Source of the DNA: Oscheius tipulae
Lineage: Eukaryota > Nematoda > Chromadorea > Rhabditida > Rhabditidae
Length of the DNA: 64,000 nucleotides
Assembly: GCA_037178975.1 (NCBI GenBank)
Contig: JASJZH010000003.1
Location: forward strand, 6,510,001-6,574,000
Direction of reading: 5' to 3'
Positions 45,021 to 57,161 of this stretch are shown here, one piece after another. The translations under genes were made by a program, and so were the position numbers. Position 1 is the stretch's first letter. Every line of letters begins with the position of its first letter. The notes beneath the pieces are model-generated. The model saw only the letters and a program-made list of their open reading frames with translations, was not told the DNA's origin and made no database searches.

Positions 45021-46838
45021 CTTCGATCTCTAGTGGAAGAAAATGAAATTTCGAACGTAAGTTTGTTTTTGTTAGGTGGGGTTGAGGGTAATTTCGTGTT
45101 TCTATATGTATATGGCTACTACAACAGATTCTTGACCATTGTTCAAGACTGGGGGTGCCCGCGAAGGTAAAGAGCTACATTGGCCAGTAGCCATACTAAC
45201 AGAATAGGCCCACATTAGTAACAGAAAAAGGGAACTAGAAACCGTTGAGGATATGATGACACCTCTGCCTGATAGACCTTTCTCTGCCTAATAGAACAAT
45301 CCAGCCATATCCACGAATAATCCATCCACATTCTACGATGTATCGTTCTGTAGGCGTTACACTTTCAGCTTGCTTCTCTCTTTTCCTTCTAAACCCTGAC
45401 TGTTGAGAAACAGAAGCTTGGAACCAAACAATAGTAGTTTCGAGAATACAGTCCACTGACAGTAGAAGTTACACTCTACGGTGCAGCCAAAATCAGTCAG
45501 AAGCACTTGATACCTTGTCTTGGAGAGAGAAGTCATGCTGCTCAAGCAAGGAGAACAAGCCCCTATCAAAGTCCACCTTGAGTTTTGAGTGTCTTTGTGT
45601 CTACAGAGTCTGTGCTTCTCCTCTACTACTCCCTTTGTTTGAAAATTTCGGGTATCGGGTCAGCCGGGGACAGTCTCATCCTCCCACTGATGTAATCCAT
45701 TGTGACCCTTGAGGTTGGGAAAAGAAGAAGAAAACTGATAGATGCATGTTAGACTGACCCTGAAAAAATCTTTCAATCTCCCGCATGACTCGCCTTTCTT
45801 TCCAGCACTCAAACGGGCTTGTTTTGTTTGTGAATGACTAGGACTGCCATTGTCTGAGGGCAAGAGTTGTGTTTGTCCATCATCCAAAACTTTCCCTTCC
45901 TACCTTCCCCACTCCTTGACTCTTATCTCGCCTCCGACAAACTATTGTGATCTTTGATCGGTTCTTCGTAGGCGCAAGATTGTGCAACCAGCCTTCTCGT
46001 ATAAATCCCTCAAAATGACCATTGTCCTCTAGACAGTCAGTTTCTTTGTTGTTTGCAACCAGATGATGTAATTTTCCCGTCAATCAAAACACGCGACCAT
46101 CGATAGAGATAACGTGACAGCTGCCGCTACAGTTTGTTTACATTTGTCCCTGTTTGTCTCTCTTCCATTGCCAGTAGTCTACGCGCTAAGTTCTGCCAAT
46201 TTGTTGTGTTTTCGAGCTCTCAGCTGGACAACGTATCTCTTAGAGTGACAGTCCGACGAAATCTGCGCAGTTCAGTCTCGCAAATCTGTACCGTCGTACT
46301 GGAAGTCAGTCAACTTTATAGTGCCTGTTCTGGTCAATTTATAGCTGGTACTGTCTTGGCATTCTGACCCATTCTGTCCAGTATGGGTCAGCAGCCAAAA
46401 CAATTTCTTTCATATTAACTCGGCATCGCCTTATCTTTTTTAGCTTTTTGCAGCATTTTCATCTATCAAAAGGCCTTACGAAACCAGAGACGAAAACAGA
46501 ATTCCCCTCCGAAGGTGTCCTCCTTGTCAACAACTCTTCTTCCTCAAAACGATGCAAGACATCTAATAATAGAAAAAAGTGCCGATCACGTGTTATTGTT
46601 GGACAATATTGGCGGGCTCCGTGGGGCTTACTTGCGCCAGCATCGATCCGCCCCTGTTTTGAACCGAATCACGTGCCGCAACCTCCGCGCTCACTGCCAC
46701 AAAAAACTGTCCTTCACTTTTTGTTTTCTTTTCTTCCACAGCGGCATTGCTGGCTGCTTCGATGAAAACACCTCTTAATCAATGCCGTTGGGTTCGCCTC
46801 TTTTTTCGATTTTTTTTTTTTTTTGAGTAATAAAGATA
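45021..46838. other. Non-coding interval with no supported gene
   Basis: About 1.8 kb with short, inconsistent open frames on both strands. It ends in a T-rich stretch (46790-46824) before the small gene at 46839. No RNA gene or repeat was recognised. Confidence 0.45.
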
Positions 46839-47436
46839 ATGCTTAGAACAACAAGAACGATGTCGAGCGCCGAGAAGATGGCTTCCGAGTTTGAGGCTGA
46901 CGGCGGACCGGAAATCACCGGCAGCAACGGTAAGTTATCTTTTTTCGGGTTCTGTTCTCAGTTTTATAATAGGAGCATTTGTAAACAACATGAATTGAGA
47001 ATAGGACGTTGAACTATTCTAACCTGACATTTTGTGGAGACTCGTTCTGAAACTCCAAATAATACGTTACAAAACAGATTTTGTACCGACATTGATACAA
47101 AAGACGTTGAAGCAGACAGATTGACAGTGAAAATTAGCTATGGAGTTTCATACATATGTGACAGGAACAGGTTTAAAGAGAAAGATGCTGAACGGGAACA
47201 ACAGTGCCTGGCTCAGTGGCTACATTATAGTTGCTGTAATGCAATTTGAATTCAAACGACTGTATCGAATAGATCGAATCCTAAGAGACTATCGTATCCT
47301 GTACAATTTAGGAAAACGCAACAAGGCCGAGCGAGTGGAGCACAAGCACCCAGCTCCTGGAAACGACACGCGCAAGATTGTCCAGATCGCTCAGAACGGA
47401 GAGGCTAAGAGGAGAGAGCCCAGCGGAGGCAAGTAA
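46839..47436 (+). CDS. Small hydrophilic protein, about 71 aa, unrecognised
   Basis: Exon 1 starts at 46839 (MLRTTRTMSSAEKMASEFEA; an in-frame Met lies at 46860) and ends SN plus G at a GGTAAGT donor near 46930. Exon 2 starts after TTTAG near 47312 and reads KRNKAERVEHKHPAPGNDTR, then KIVQIAQNGEAKRREPSGGK and a stop at 47434-47436. The intron is about 380 nt. The protein is basic and probably disordered. Frame continuity and the Gly completed across the junction support it. Family not recognised. Confidence 0.5.
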
Positions 47437-48080
47437 ACGTGAGTTGAACCTCTTGACTCTTTACTCTCATCCAGTTTTAGATCTTCGGTTTTCTCTCCCA
47501 TCCACCGCCCGGTTAGCTTTCTCTCTGTCGCTATATGTAACTCTACGGGACCGTCAATTCCTCTGCGCCATCCGGCAGCAGCTTCTATTTTCTACGTGTA
47601 TAGACTGTCAATTGCTTAGTTTTTTTATAAAGGTGTGATGAGTTGGGCTTGTTTGAACTCTTGGGTGTTTAGCGCAGGTTGGACGGCTAATTGAAAAGCG
47701 AAAAGATTCAAAGTCTTCGTAATCTCAAGACTTGACGAAAAGTTGTCAAGAAATATATGCTTTTCTCTTTCAGTAGTCTACCCCGACCAATTCTTTTGCA
47801 CTAACTCTCACCCCATTCTTTCGTCTCTAGACTAGGATCTGGGCTAGTCCCGAGCAACCCATGTCCGAACACTCTCAGTCTTCAGAGCTGAGGGCAATTT
47901 CAGGCTCTCGAAATGTTGCTAGCACTCTGAGACCCTGTTCTTCGGCCTTTTGAATCTGTCACGTATAGCCATACTTTGATTGGTTGTTTATTGGTTTTCT
48001 GACTCCCACTTGTCAGTGACTTTACATGCACTATCATTCGCAAGCATACAAAGAACGTGACAAAAATTTATTCACAAGTT
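47437..48080. other. 3' flanks of two convergent genes, nothing else seen
   Basis: Between the stop of the small gene and the minus-strand RNF113A stop. It includes 3' untranslated sequence of both; a minus-strand AATAAA (plus-strand TTTATT at 48065) serves RNF113A. No other feature was recognised. Confidence 0.5.
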
Positions 48081-49503
<1,423 letters not shown>

Positions 49504-49608
49504 GTTTGGGCTGAAAATATCTTTATAGAAGACTGGATGAGAAGAAAAGATATGAGAAAACGATATGAACGGAAGTGGAAGCAAAGAGAGCGAGACTGCA
49601 CGATTTAT

Positions 49609-50447
49609 TCAGTAAATACTCAGATCTCTGAACGAGACTAGCTTATTTTCTACAGGAACCGAGGGTTCCTTCAGTTTGGGATCATAGAGAAGGGATTTTG
49701 CTCCATAGTCACGCGCTCCCAGGTAGTCTTTACGAACACTGTCCCCAATATGCAGGATTTCTGTAGGGTTAGTAAGGTCAAAATGTTTTAGAATGACATC
49801 AAATATCTTGGGATCAGGCTTTTCTATGCCAAGCTCACCGCTTACTACAATAATATCGAAATTTGAAGCTAATTCAAGTTGATTGAGAAGAGAGCGTAGT
49901 CGGAAATCGAAATTGGACAGCACGGCGAGTGAGAAGCCTCGCTGACGGAGATGTGTGAGCATGGGGGTCAGCTAAAAAGACACATTTTGATTTAAAAAAG
50001 TGTGAACTAGCCTCGGGATCAACAATTTTCCACGCCTCTGCATTGGCAAAGTATTCGAAAAGCTCGTTGGCCGTTTCATGAGCTACTTTCTCGTCAAATT
50101 TCACAGCGGCTGCCTAAAACCAGTTACTTAAAAGAGTTAGAATGCTAGCAAATCTTTTTCAGACTGGTAACTACGACTTCTGACCACCAGTTCAGAGCGC
50201 CGATTCCCTTGTGCCCGAAGCAGGGATGTTTGAGACTCATATCATGCATGGCCTTCGGAAAAGCAGCGTCCATTTTGGCTCCATCACAAGGCATGCCCTT
50301 CTTTTCAGCAAAATCGCAATAAGTCTTGGTTGGCGGCTCTTTAGGGGCGACTAGAGTGTTCATGGCGTCGATCGTGACCACTCTAGTAATTCTCGGCACA
50401 GTACTCTGCATCTGTCGTATGCTTCGTTGTACGAGGATATGTTTCAT
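49609..50447 (-). CDS. HDHD3-like HAD-superfamily hydrolase
   Basis: Start MKHILVQRSIRQMQS at 50447 (5 nt after TTTCCAG). The basic N-terminus could be a mitochondrial signal. HAD motif I is RVVTIDAMNTLV (nucleophile Asp; the family has D-x-x-[DN]-T). Motif II is VLSNFD, motif III a Lys in ELGIEKPDPKIFD, motif IV HIGDSVRKDYLGARDYGAKS. This order and the cap segment (LNWWSEV) match HDHD3. Three exons; the first intron donor is GTCGTA or GTAGTT near 50175. The stop at 49609 overlaps AATAAA by one base. It is the first gene of a likely operon with RNF113A. Substrate unknown; a phosphatase role is expected. Confidence 0.85.
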
Positions 50448-50733
50448 GGCGACTGGAAATGGAAATAGAAGGATAAGACGCGAAGTTGAAAGAGAAGGTG
50501 GAAAACAAATCAGAAGTTCGAAAGAATTTCGAATTGGTGCCCTATTGGAAGTTTGGAAATGGCGCGCGAATACAAACTACAATTCGAGGAATTCTCAAGA
50601 TCATCATTATTCGCCTCAATTTTATCGATTTCTTCTGCTGTTTCTTCCCTATTTAAAAAAAGAAATTCATTTAGATCAAGAGGACAAACGACTTGTTTTT
50701 CCACAAAAGTAAAAAATATCTATTCATCTCAAA
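50448..50733. promoter_or_regulatory. Divergent promoter region between HDHD3-like and elongin B genes
   Basis: The 286 nt between two start codons pointing away from each other must hold both promoters. Open frames cross it on both strands: a minus-strand one without ATG (CPLDLNEFLFLNREETAEEI) and a plus-strand one starting MAREYKLQFEEF near 50559. They are antisense to each other, and I regard neither as established. Confidence 0.4.
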
Positions 50734-51214
50734 ATGGTACGTTTATACATCTGTTCAAAAAGTTTTTTTCTTCCAGGTTCAAGAGCTATTCTTCGAGATT
50801 CTTCACAAGAAGCAGCATATCTTCTGCGATGCGAAGGACACTTCTAAAGTCAGCGAAATCAAGCAAATTCTCGAGGATATTTTGACCGTAGGCCTATTCA
50901 TAGCGTGACACAATTTGTTCCATTTCAGGTTCCCAAAAACAAGCTACATCTAGTCAAGTTCACAGACGAGAACAATTTCGACCAATTTGTTCCTTTAAGT
51001 GACGATAAAACGTTCGGAGAGTACGGATTCACAGCCCAGAACGCCAAGGTTTGTTTCCTCTTCTTGAGTTTGACCAATCGATTCGGTTTAGGCCCAATCG
51101 CCAGCCTCAATTGGGCTCTTCTTCGATGGGGAACATGGTCCCGCCGTAGCCGAGCTCTCTTCTCCCCCTCCCGTTCCCGACTCCATGCGCAACGACACCC
51201 CACAGGACAATTAG
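50734..51214 (+). CDS. ELOB: Elongin B (ubiquitin-like subunit of CRL2/CRL5 and SIII)
   Basis: Elongin B pairs with elongin C as adaptor of VHL/SOCS-box ubiquitin ligases and of the elongin transcription factor. Exon 1 encodes only the start Met. Then VQELFFEILHKKQHIFCDAK, VSEIKQILEDILT, VPKNKLHLVKF, DDKTFGEYGFTAQNAK and AQSPASIGLFFDGEHGPAVA, ending in the typical proline tail LSSPPPVPDSMRNDTPQDN, stop 51212-51214. The order matches human elongin B, including the FTxQxA and SSPPPxPDxM motifs; the ubiquitin-like core is divergent. UTP25 follows 204 nt downstream on the same strand. Confidence 0.88.
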
Positions 51215-51418
51215 GCCATCTTCTTCCTTTTTTTTTTTACACACGGGAATACCCATCCTTTTAAATTTAAGATTTACACTCTCGTCTTTATTGTATTTCC
51301 CCTTTGTACAATACATAAAAAAAAGTATCCCCGTAAACTTGGTCTCCTTTCCAATAGATGGATCTCCGTTATTGTCTTCGTGAAACTTGAGTGAAAATAA
51401 TCTGGATATTATCAGGAG

Positions 51419-54335
51419 ATGTCGAATCATTTGAAAAGGAAGAGAAAGTTGGGCGAGGAGGCTGATTTTGAGCCGCTTCACGACTTTTTCACTGAGTTCA
51501 TTGGCCAGAAACTGGGCGAATTGAATCGTCAACAGTTAAAACAGCCGAAGAAACTGCGTGGTTTCGTGAAAAAGCAGTTGCTCGGTATTGGGAGCTCACT
51601 CGTTGTGAACGGTACCTCTCATGTTCGTTTTCTGGCCTATATCGTGTGAAAAGTGACTTTTTAGACCTTCGACGACGAGAACCTCACCCCAAAATCAATC
51701 TCCTGGAACGAGGGCCTTGCAAAAAACTTTACCGCACAACAAGGTCTGCTTTTTCCAACTTTCAGCAGCTTAAACACGAAATTTAGACGAATTGACACCA
51801 GAAAATCAGACTCTTTTCAATATCATCAATCGTTACGCCGATATGCTGGCCTTTCCTACGTCAAAAGATCATAGAGTAAGAAAATATCCCAATTCCTTGT
51901 GAATTAGACTCATTCAGGACATATACATAGCACACATTGTGAATCACATAATTCGAACACGCAACTTAGTCATCCAGAACAAGCAGAAGCTAGCGGCAGC
52001 TCAGGAAAAAGTCCATTGTCTACTCATTGAAAGACGAACCCAAATTCAGGATGATGTTTCGGAGGAATTGGTCGAATCGCTTCGTGACCAAGGTTTTGTT
52101 CGTCCGACAGTTCTCGTTCTGTGTCCTTTCAAAAAAGACGCCTATGATTTGGTTCAACGTCTCAAACAGCTCATTTTTGGTGGCTCGAAGCCCGATGTGA
52201 TGAAGGGAGCACGTTTCGAATCTGAGTTCTCCAGTCCACAAGAAGCTCCGGAGTTTGACGATGCGATTGACGAGGACACACGAGTACGCTTTTTTGTCGA
52301 TGAAAATATGACAAATTTCAGGAGCTGCTGACTGGAAACAACGACGACTGTTTCCGGCTCGGGATAGCGCTCTCAAAGAAGACACTCAAACTGTTCGAGC
52401 CCTTCGAAAGAGCCGACATTTTGCTCTGTTCGCCGCTCGGTCTTCGAATGATCCTCGAGAAAGAAGTCGGAGAAGAGTCGCATCTGATCTCCAGTCTGAA
52501 TATCAGCGTCCTGGATGGGGTTTGTCTCTTCAGTCTTTGAGCATCGCAACATGTTCAGATGGACGTGATGCTTCAGCAGAACTGGCAAAATGTCACGCTA
52601 ATCTTCGAGAAAATGCTGCAACAGCCCTCGAAAATCAACACTGAAATTTCGAGGGTTCGTCAGTACTTTCTTGACGGCGATTCAAAGCATTTCCACCAAC
52701 TTCTGGCCTTTTCCAAGCACCCACACGAGCTATTCACGGCCCTCGTTCTCAAGGAATCGCTTAATCATCGTGGGCTGGTCGTCGCCCAACCGAGTAAGGA
52801 AGGAACCCTCGATAATGTATTTGCATAATTTTCTTTTCAAAAATGCAATTCAGATTCTGATCCCGCTCTGCCAGGAGCTCCATCGTTTCGATGTCAAACC
52901 TGGGGCGGATCAGTCCGATTCTCGTTTCGATTACTTCAAAAGTCAGGTAAACAGAAATTTTGTTGCGTTCAAGTAAAGTTCCAGATCCTCTCGACCCTAA
53001 AAACACGAACCTGCCTCGTTATTCCGTCGTATTTCGACTTTGTCCGTCTCCGGAATCATCTCAAACGAATGGAGGAGAGTTTCGTAGCCTGTCATGAGTA
53101 TGCTGACAAAACAAAGGTACTTTTCTTGTTATTTCTTTGTTAAAAAATGAGTTTAGATCAAAAGAGCCAAGGATCTGTTCTTTCATGAGAGAAAGAGCTA
53201 CCTCTTAGTCACTGAGCGCTTCTACTACTTCAATAGGCGACGATTGAGAGTGGGTTTCTTTTAGAATTGGATGTGACTGCAAGAATTGTAGGGAATCGAC
53301 CAAATAGTCTTTTACCAGCTCCCTTCACATCCAAAATTCTACTCGGATTTCATAAACATGGCAAGAGATCAGCAGGGAAGACGATTCAAAGTTAGTTTCC
53401 AGTTTTTGTTGTACCGAATCGTAAATCTAAAACAATCGTGTCTTTTCTAAAGTATGAACCATGAGTCTTTGATTATTACTTTCTCACTGGACGTGACATT
53501 GAGACGATTTGATGATAATAATCTCATTATTCATTCCTTGCCTAGAGATTTTTTTGTCATTAGACATGTCTCATTGCAGCAATAGTTCTTTCGCTTTCAT
53601 CAGTATACTTTTCATTCATACGAATGTATTCTGGAATCTCCTGCTGATTTTCACACCCAGTAGGATCATACATTGCAGTGTAGACCATGCATCCAAACAC
53701 TTTCAATATGCACTCTGTACCGTTTCCTGGGCTGTTGTTGGGATTTTTTTTTCCGAAACTTACAATTTTGACTAACAGATGGTGCTAGTGCTGGCAAAGG
53801 ATGCTCGGCGCAGGGATCTAAAATCTTGCTAGTCACCTCTGCCATTCCTGGACAGTTTTGTCAATTTTGTCCTGTTAGAATTGAACCGTACCATAAGATG
53901 TTTCAGCCACACTAGATACACGAACAATTTGGTAGAATTTGTAGAAAGAAGAAGAGCAAAAAACTATCTTTTGGACTGGACTGACAAATGTTCGCCAATT
54001 GTTTTGATCTATTTTCCTGTTTCATGACAATGCAGATTACGAAAAGTCTCTCTGCTGTAATGAAAAACTCGGCCTTTCATCTTTAGAAAACCTTGTTTGG
54101 AAAAGGAGGAATCCTAGAAAAGGTACTGCGGGAAAACAGTTTGTATTCTCGCGGCAACTTGTATACACAGCTGCGTGGCGACTATCTCTCCAATGCAAAT
54201 TTACTCTTTTGTTTACAGGCTGTGCTGCTCTACACAAGATCGGACAGAACTCGACTGGAAAACACCTTCGGCTCGGAAATGGCAGCCGGCATTCTCAGCT
54301 CCGATAAGACCGTCCAGGCCATAGTCTCCGAATAG
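51419..54335 (+). CDS. UTP25: UTP25 / digestive organ expansion factor homologue
   Basis: UTP25 is a nucleolar SSU-processome protein with a degenerate DEAD-helicase fold needed for 18S rRNA maturation. Start MSNHLKRKRKLGEEAD at 51419, 3 nt after a TTATCAG acceptor. Family segments: FNIINRYADMLAFPTSKDHR, VNHIIRTRNLVIQNKQKL, RPTVLVLCPFKKDAYDLVQR, LLTGNNDDCFRLGIALSKKT, ADILLCSPLGLRMILE, LNISVLDGMDVMLQQNWQNV, TRTCLVIPSYFDFVRLRNHL, DLFFHERKSYLLVTERFYYF and FYQLPSHPKFYSDFINMARD. The last exon ends AVLLYTRSDRTRLENTFGSE to VQAIVSE, stop 54333-54335. No Walker A GKT or DEAD box is present, as usual for this family. The last intron (about 53393-54219) is far longer than the others. Confidence 0.88.
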
Positions 54336-54675
54336 AGTCTCTTTTAAAAACGGAGGCTCGCACACTCTCTCTTTCCCCTTGTCTTATCCCACCCAAACAT
54401 CGTGCTTGCTTGCGCGACCAGTGCGTCACCCGTTTCGCGCGCCGGTCAGAACGACAGCTCCCTCCGTTTTTTGCCTATTTTCGTTTCTTGTTGCTTATCC
54501 TGTTAGCCTCGTTATTGTTGCAAAATTTGGAATAAAATCTATGCAAAATTCTGACATGGCAATCATAGACGTGGATGGGGGTAATCGACTGCCAGCTCCC
54601 TCTTTGTCTGCAACCGTCCTCCCTCATTATATAATCTCCATTTCTTGATTGGATCCTGGGAAGAAATCTTCAGAA

Positions 54676-55694
54676 TGTGGCTATTTCTTGTCTTCCTTGT
54701 AGGGAAGACACTAGCTTATACGGGTGCGGTAATGGGTGTGCAGACGCCGTGCGATGACGGCCAAGTGAGTATCAACCGGTTTTTTTTTTTGAAAGATAGC
54801 TTCTTTCCAGACCGGGATCAACATTGACTGGAATCCAAAAGACTACTCCGAATTCACCTGTCCCAATGCATACCAATTCGTGGCACAGACTGTGAAGCCA
54901 ACATTCTTTGGAAAACGAGAAAACTTTTAGGACGTAGATCCACTTTATTTCGATCTACGAGCCATAAATGCCAGTTTTAATCCGAAGACAGACCAGGTTG
55001 GACACAAATGTATTCATGAGAAGCTGGTGTATAAGGAGATCCCGCCGTTGAGGTGGGAAAGAATACAGAAACTGAAAAAAAAGGTTCTAGAGGTGACCAC
55101 CGGCCGAATTGGGCCCGGTATGGAGAGTATCTCTACGTTCCACCACAGAGATGGCTTCACAATCTCGAGGTTTGTTCGGGTAGAATAATGAAGGTGTCAT
55201 TCAACATTCTTTGCTGTTTTGGAGATGACAGTTTTGATGAGAAATGGGCCTTTTTAGGGACAACTATACCCATTCCTGGCCTGATTGTGGAACCAAAAAA
55301 GACTCCAGAAATACTTTTCAGCATGGAACAGTGGTCCTTCTTTACCATCCCTGCGTGAGTCGTGAAGAGCTCGACAGACTACGTCAACTGGTGACTGGGT
55401 GTCTGTGGAGACATGTCATCACTCCCTACAACAAACTTTCCCAACAGAGGGTATAATAATCAACAAAAGGACTTAAGACACCTATTTCAGCCCCTAGCCC
55501 TGGTTTCGTGGGGTGCCAAGCTGGAAATGAATGTCGTAAATGATCAGCAGGTGGTCGGATTTATCCGAAAGCACGCCAGAAATGCTCCGGAAGACATCGA
55601 ACGGGACGGAATCTACAATCAGTACCTCATACACCCGGCCCAAGTCGTCAGTGACGCCAAGGACAATAGTCTCTGTCCAAGTTTTAATGCATGA
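54676..55694 (+). CDS. DUF3105 / TP53I13-like secreted or membrane protein
   Basis: Signal peptide MWFLVFLVG-like ([15 protein letters not shown]), start 54676 just after CTTCAG. Then [84 protein letters not shown] and [20 protein letters not shown]. The block [42 protein letters not shown] is the hallmark of DUF3105, found in human TP53I13. An HxxEHG-type motif suggests metal or catalytic use, but the activity is not known. The alternative read-through at 54893-54929 (after VAQ) reaches a stop, so splicing to 54930 is required. It is convergent with the ATX1-type gene, 70 nt away. Confidence 0.82.
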
Positions 55695-55764
55695 AACGAG
55701 TATAAATTATTTGATTATTGAAAAAGTACATGAATCACAACCTTTGCTCGAGAACGAGGCTCCC

Positions 55765-56064
55765 TCATTGGACTTGTTTGATTTCCTTGCCAGTCTTCTT
55801 CAGCTGTTCTATCACCTCCTCCGCGGGTAAATCTGTCGTCACGGTTATCAGCTTCGTCTCCACGTTGATATCGTCGATTTTTAGTTGATCTTCTGTATTT
55901 TTGGAGCGATTTCCATGGGGAGATAATGCCACAAACCTCCGAGTTTTCCTAAGACCTTCCGTGCCGCGTTGGCGCATCCTCCACACGTCATTCCCATCTC
56001 GAAAATGTACTGGAAAGAATACATTTCATACCAAATGAGTAAGAAATTAACGAACCTGAGGCAT
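55765..56064 (-). CDS. ATOX1: ATX1/ATOX1-type copper chaperone, 69 aa
   Basis: The copper chaperone carries Cu(I) from uptake to P-type ATPases in the Golgi. Three exons: MPQ (56064-56056), YIFEMGMTCGGCANAARKVL and GKLG, then EDQLKIDDINVETKLITVTT, DLPAEEVIEQLKKTGKEI, ending KQVQ at 55765. The copper-binding MTCGGC (MxCxxC) and the conserved Lys of the KTGK loop are present. Size and beta-alpha-beta-beta-alpha-beta layout are normal for the family. Confidence 0.93.
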
Positions 56065-56811
56065 CTCGCTGCTGGCTTCTCTCCAAATGAAGGGGCTGAA
56101 TCGATTAGACGGGGTGTCGGGGGGAGATCTGTAATTTGTCGACGTGGTCTTATCTTGTTGTATAGTGGGAAAGCAGAAAACAAACTATTCTATTGATTTC
56201 TTTTTCCACAAAATGGAAGAAAAGGCAAGAAAAAGGACTGCAGGTCATTGAGCAATGCTCTGTACTAATACAATGAAGCTCCGCCCAGCGACCTCATTCC
56301 TGTTTGTTAGCTCCACGCCACCCATTAGGCCTTCGATTATGCCGAACAGTTCTCTTATCGATTTACGTTGTTTTGACTACGAAATGCTAAAAAAAATGGC
56401 AAAACTATTTATCTATGCAGAAACAGCTGTGAAGGAACAAGATCTTCATTCGAGACATTTCTTCTTAGTTTTTGTCCTCATTTGGCATTTCACCAATCAG
56501 ACACAAATTCCAAAATCATTTTGTGAAGTCTTCATTTATGGGTAGAGAGGAAAACAGCAAAAAGTTGAGGATGATAAATGAAATTAAGCATGAGCAGCTG
56601 TTTCACTCGTTTACCAAACGTTTTTTTTATATGCAATGATTAAGATATTTGGAAGTGAAAAATTTGCGAACGATGCTCAGAAAGAAAAATCGCTAAAGTA
56701 ATTCCTCTGTATAACATTAATGTTGCCTCCATCTTCCCTGCTTTATCCAACTGCTCTCTTTTCACTGCAAAATCGATTGGTTTCAGAGCTAGGAACTGTT
56801 CTGCTCGACGG
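56065..56811. other. Divergent interval upstream of ATX1 and CDK2AP genes
   Basis: About 750 nt, AT-rich, between two divergent genes. A plus-strand frame at 56255-56545 starts MLCTNTMKLRPATSFLF but has no supporting splice sites or motifs. GATTGGTTTCAG at 56775-56786 is a likely trans-splice acceptor for the CDK2AP gene. Confidence 0.4.
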
Positions 56812-57160
56812 ATGGCTGAGGATCTTTCCGGTGGTCTTCCGCAGTATTCAGTGCCTTCAACGGTAGGTCCATTTTCTAATTTCTCTCGGAAACAATCACC
56901 CGTTCAGACCAAAGGAACAACAAAATACGAGCATCTGTTGGCCGTGATTGACGAGCTAGGAAAAGATATCAAGCCTAGCTATACTGGCAACAAGATCTGC
57001 AGCGAGCGGCTGAAGAAGAACATTATCCAGGCTAGAATCGTCATCAGGTTTGCTTACTTTTTTCTGCTTTTTTAAGACAAAAATTGTCAGAGAAGCCCTT
57101 CTAGAAGGAGACAAAGAACGCCAGAAGCAGGCTGCTGAAGCGCTGAACAAGACACAATAG
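56812..57160 (+). CDS. CDK2AP1: CDK2-associated protein (CDK2AP/DOC-1) homologue, 86 aa
   Basis: CDK2AP1/2 are small subunits of the NuRD chromatin complex. Three exons: MAEDLSGGLPQYSVPST, then TKGTTKYEHLLAVIDELGKD, IKPSYTGNKICSERLKKNII, QARIVIR, and EALLEGDKERQKQAAEALNK followed by TQ, stop 57158-57160. The core Y-x2-LL-x3-DELGKDIKPSYxGxK-x3-ERLKx2I-x-AR is the family signature and the length is typical. The next gene, DPH7, begins one base after the stop. Confidence 0.85.
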
Positions 57161-57161
57161 A

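Noticed and set aside
46090-46790. Several plus-strand frames of 70-105 codons
   Set aside because: They overlap one another in different frames, with no splice consistency and no motifs.
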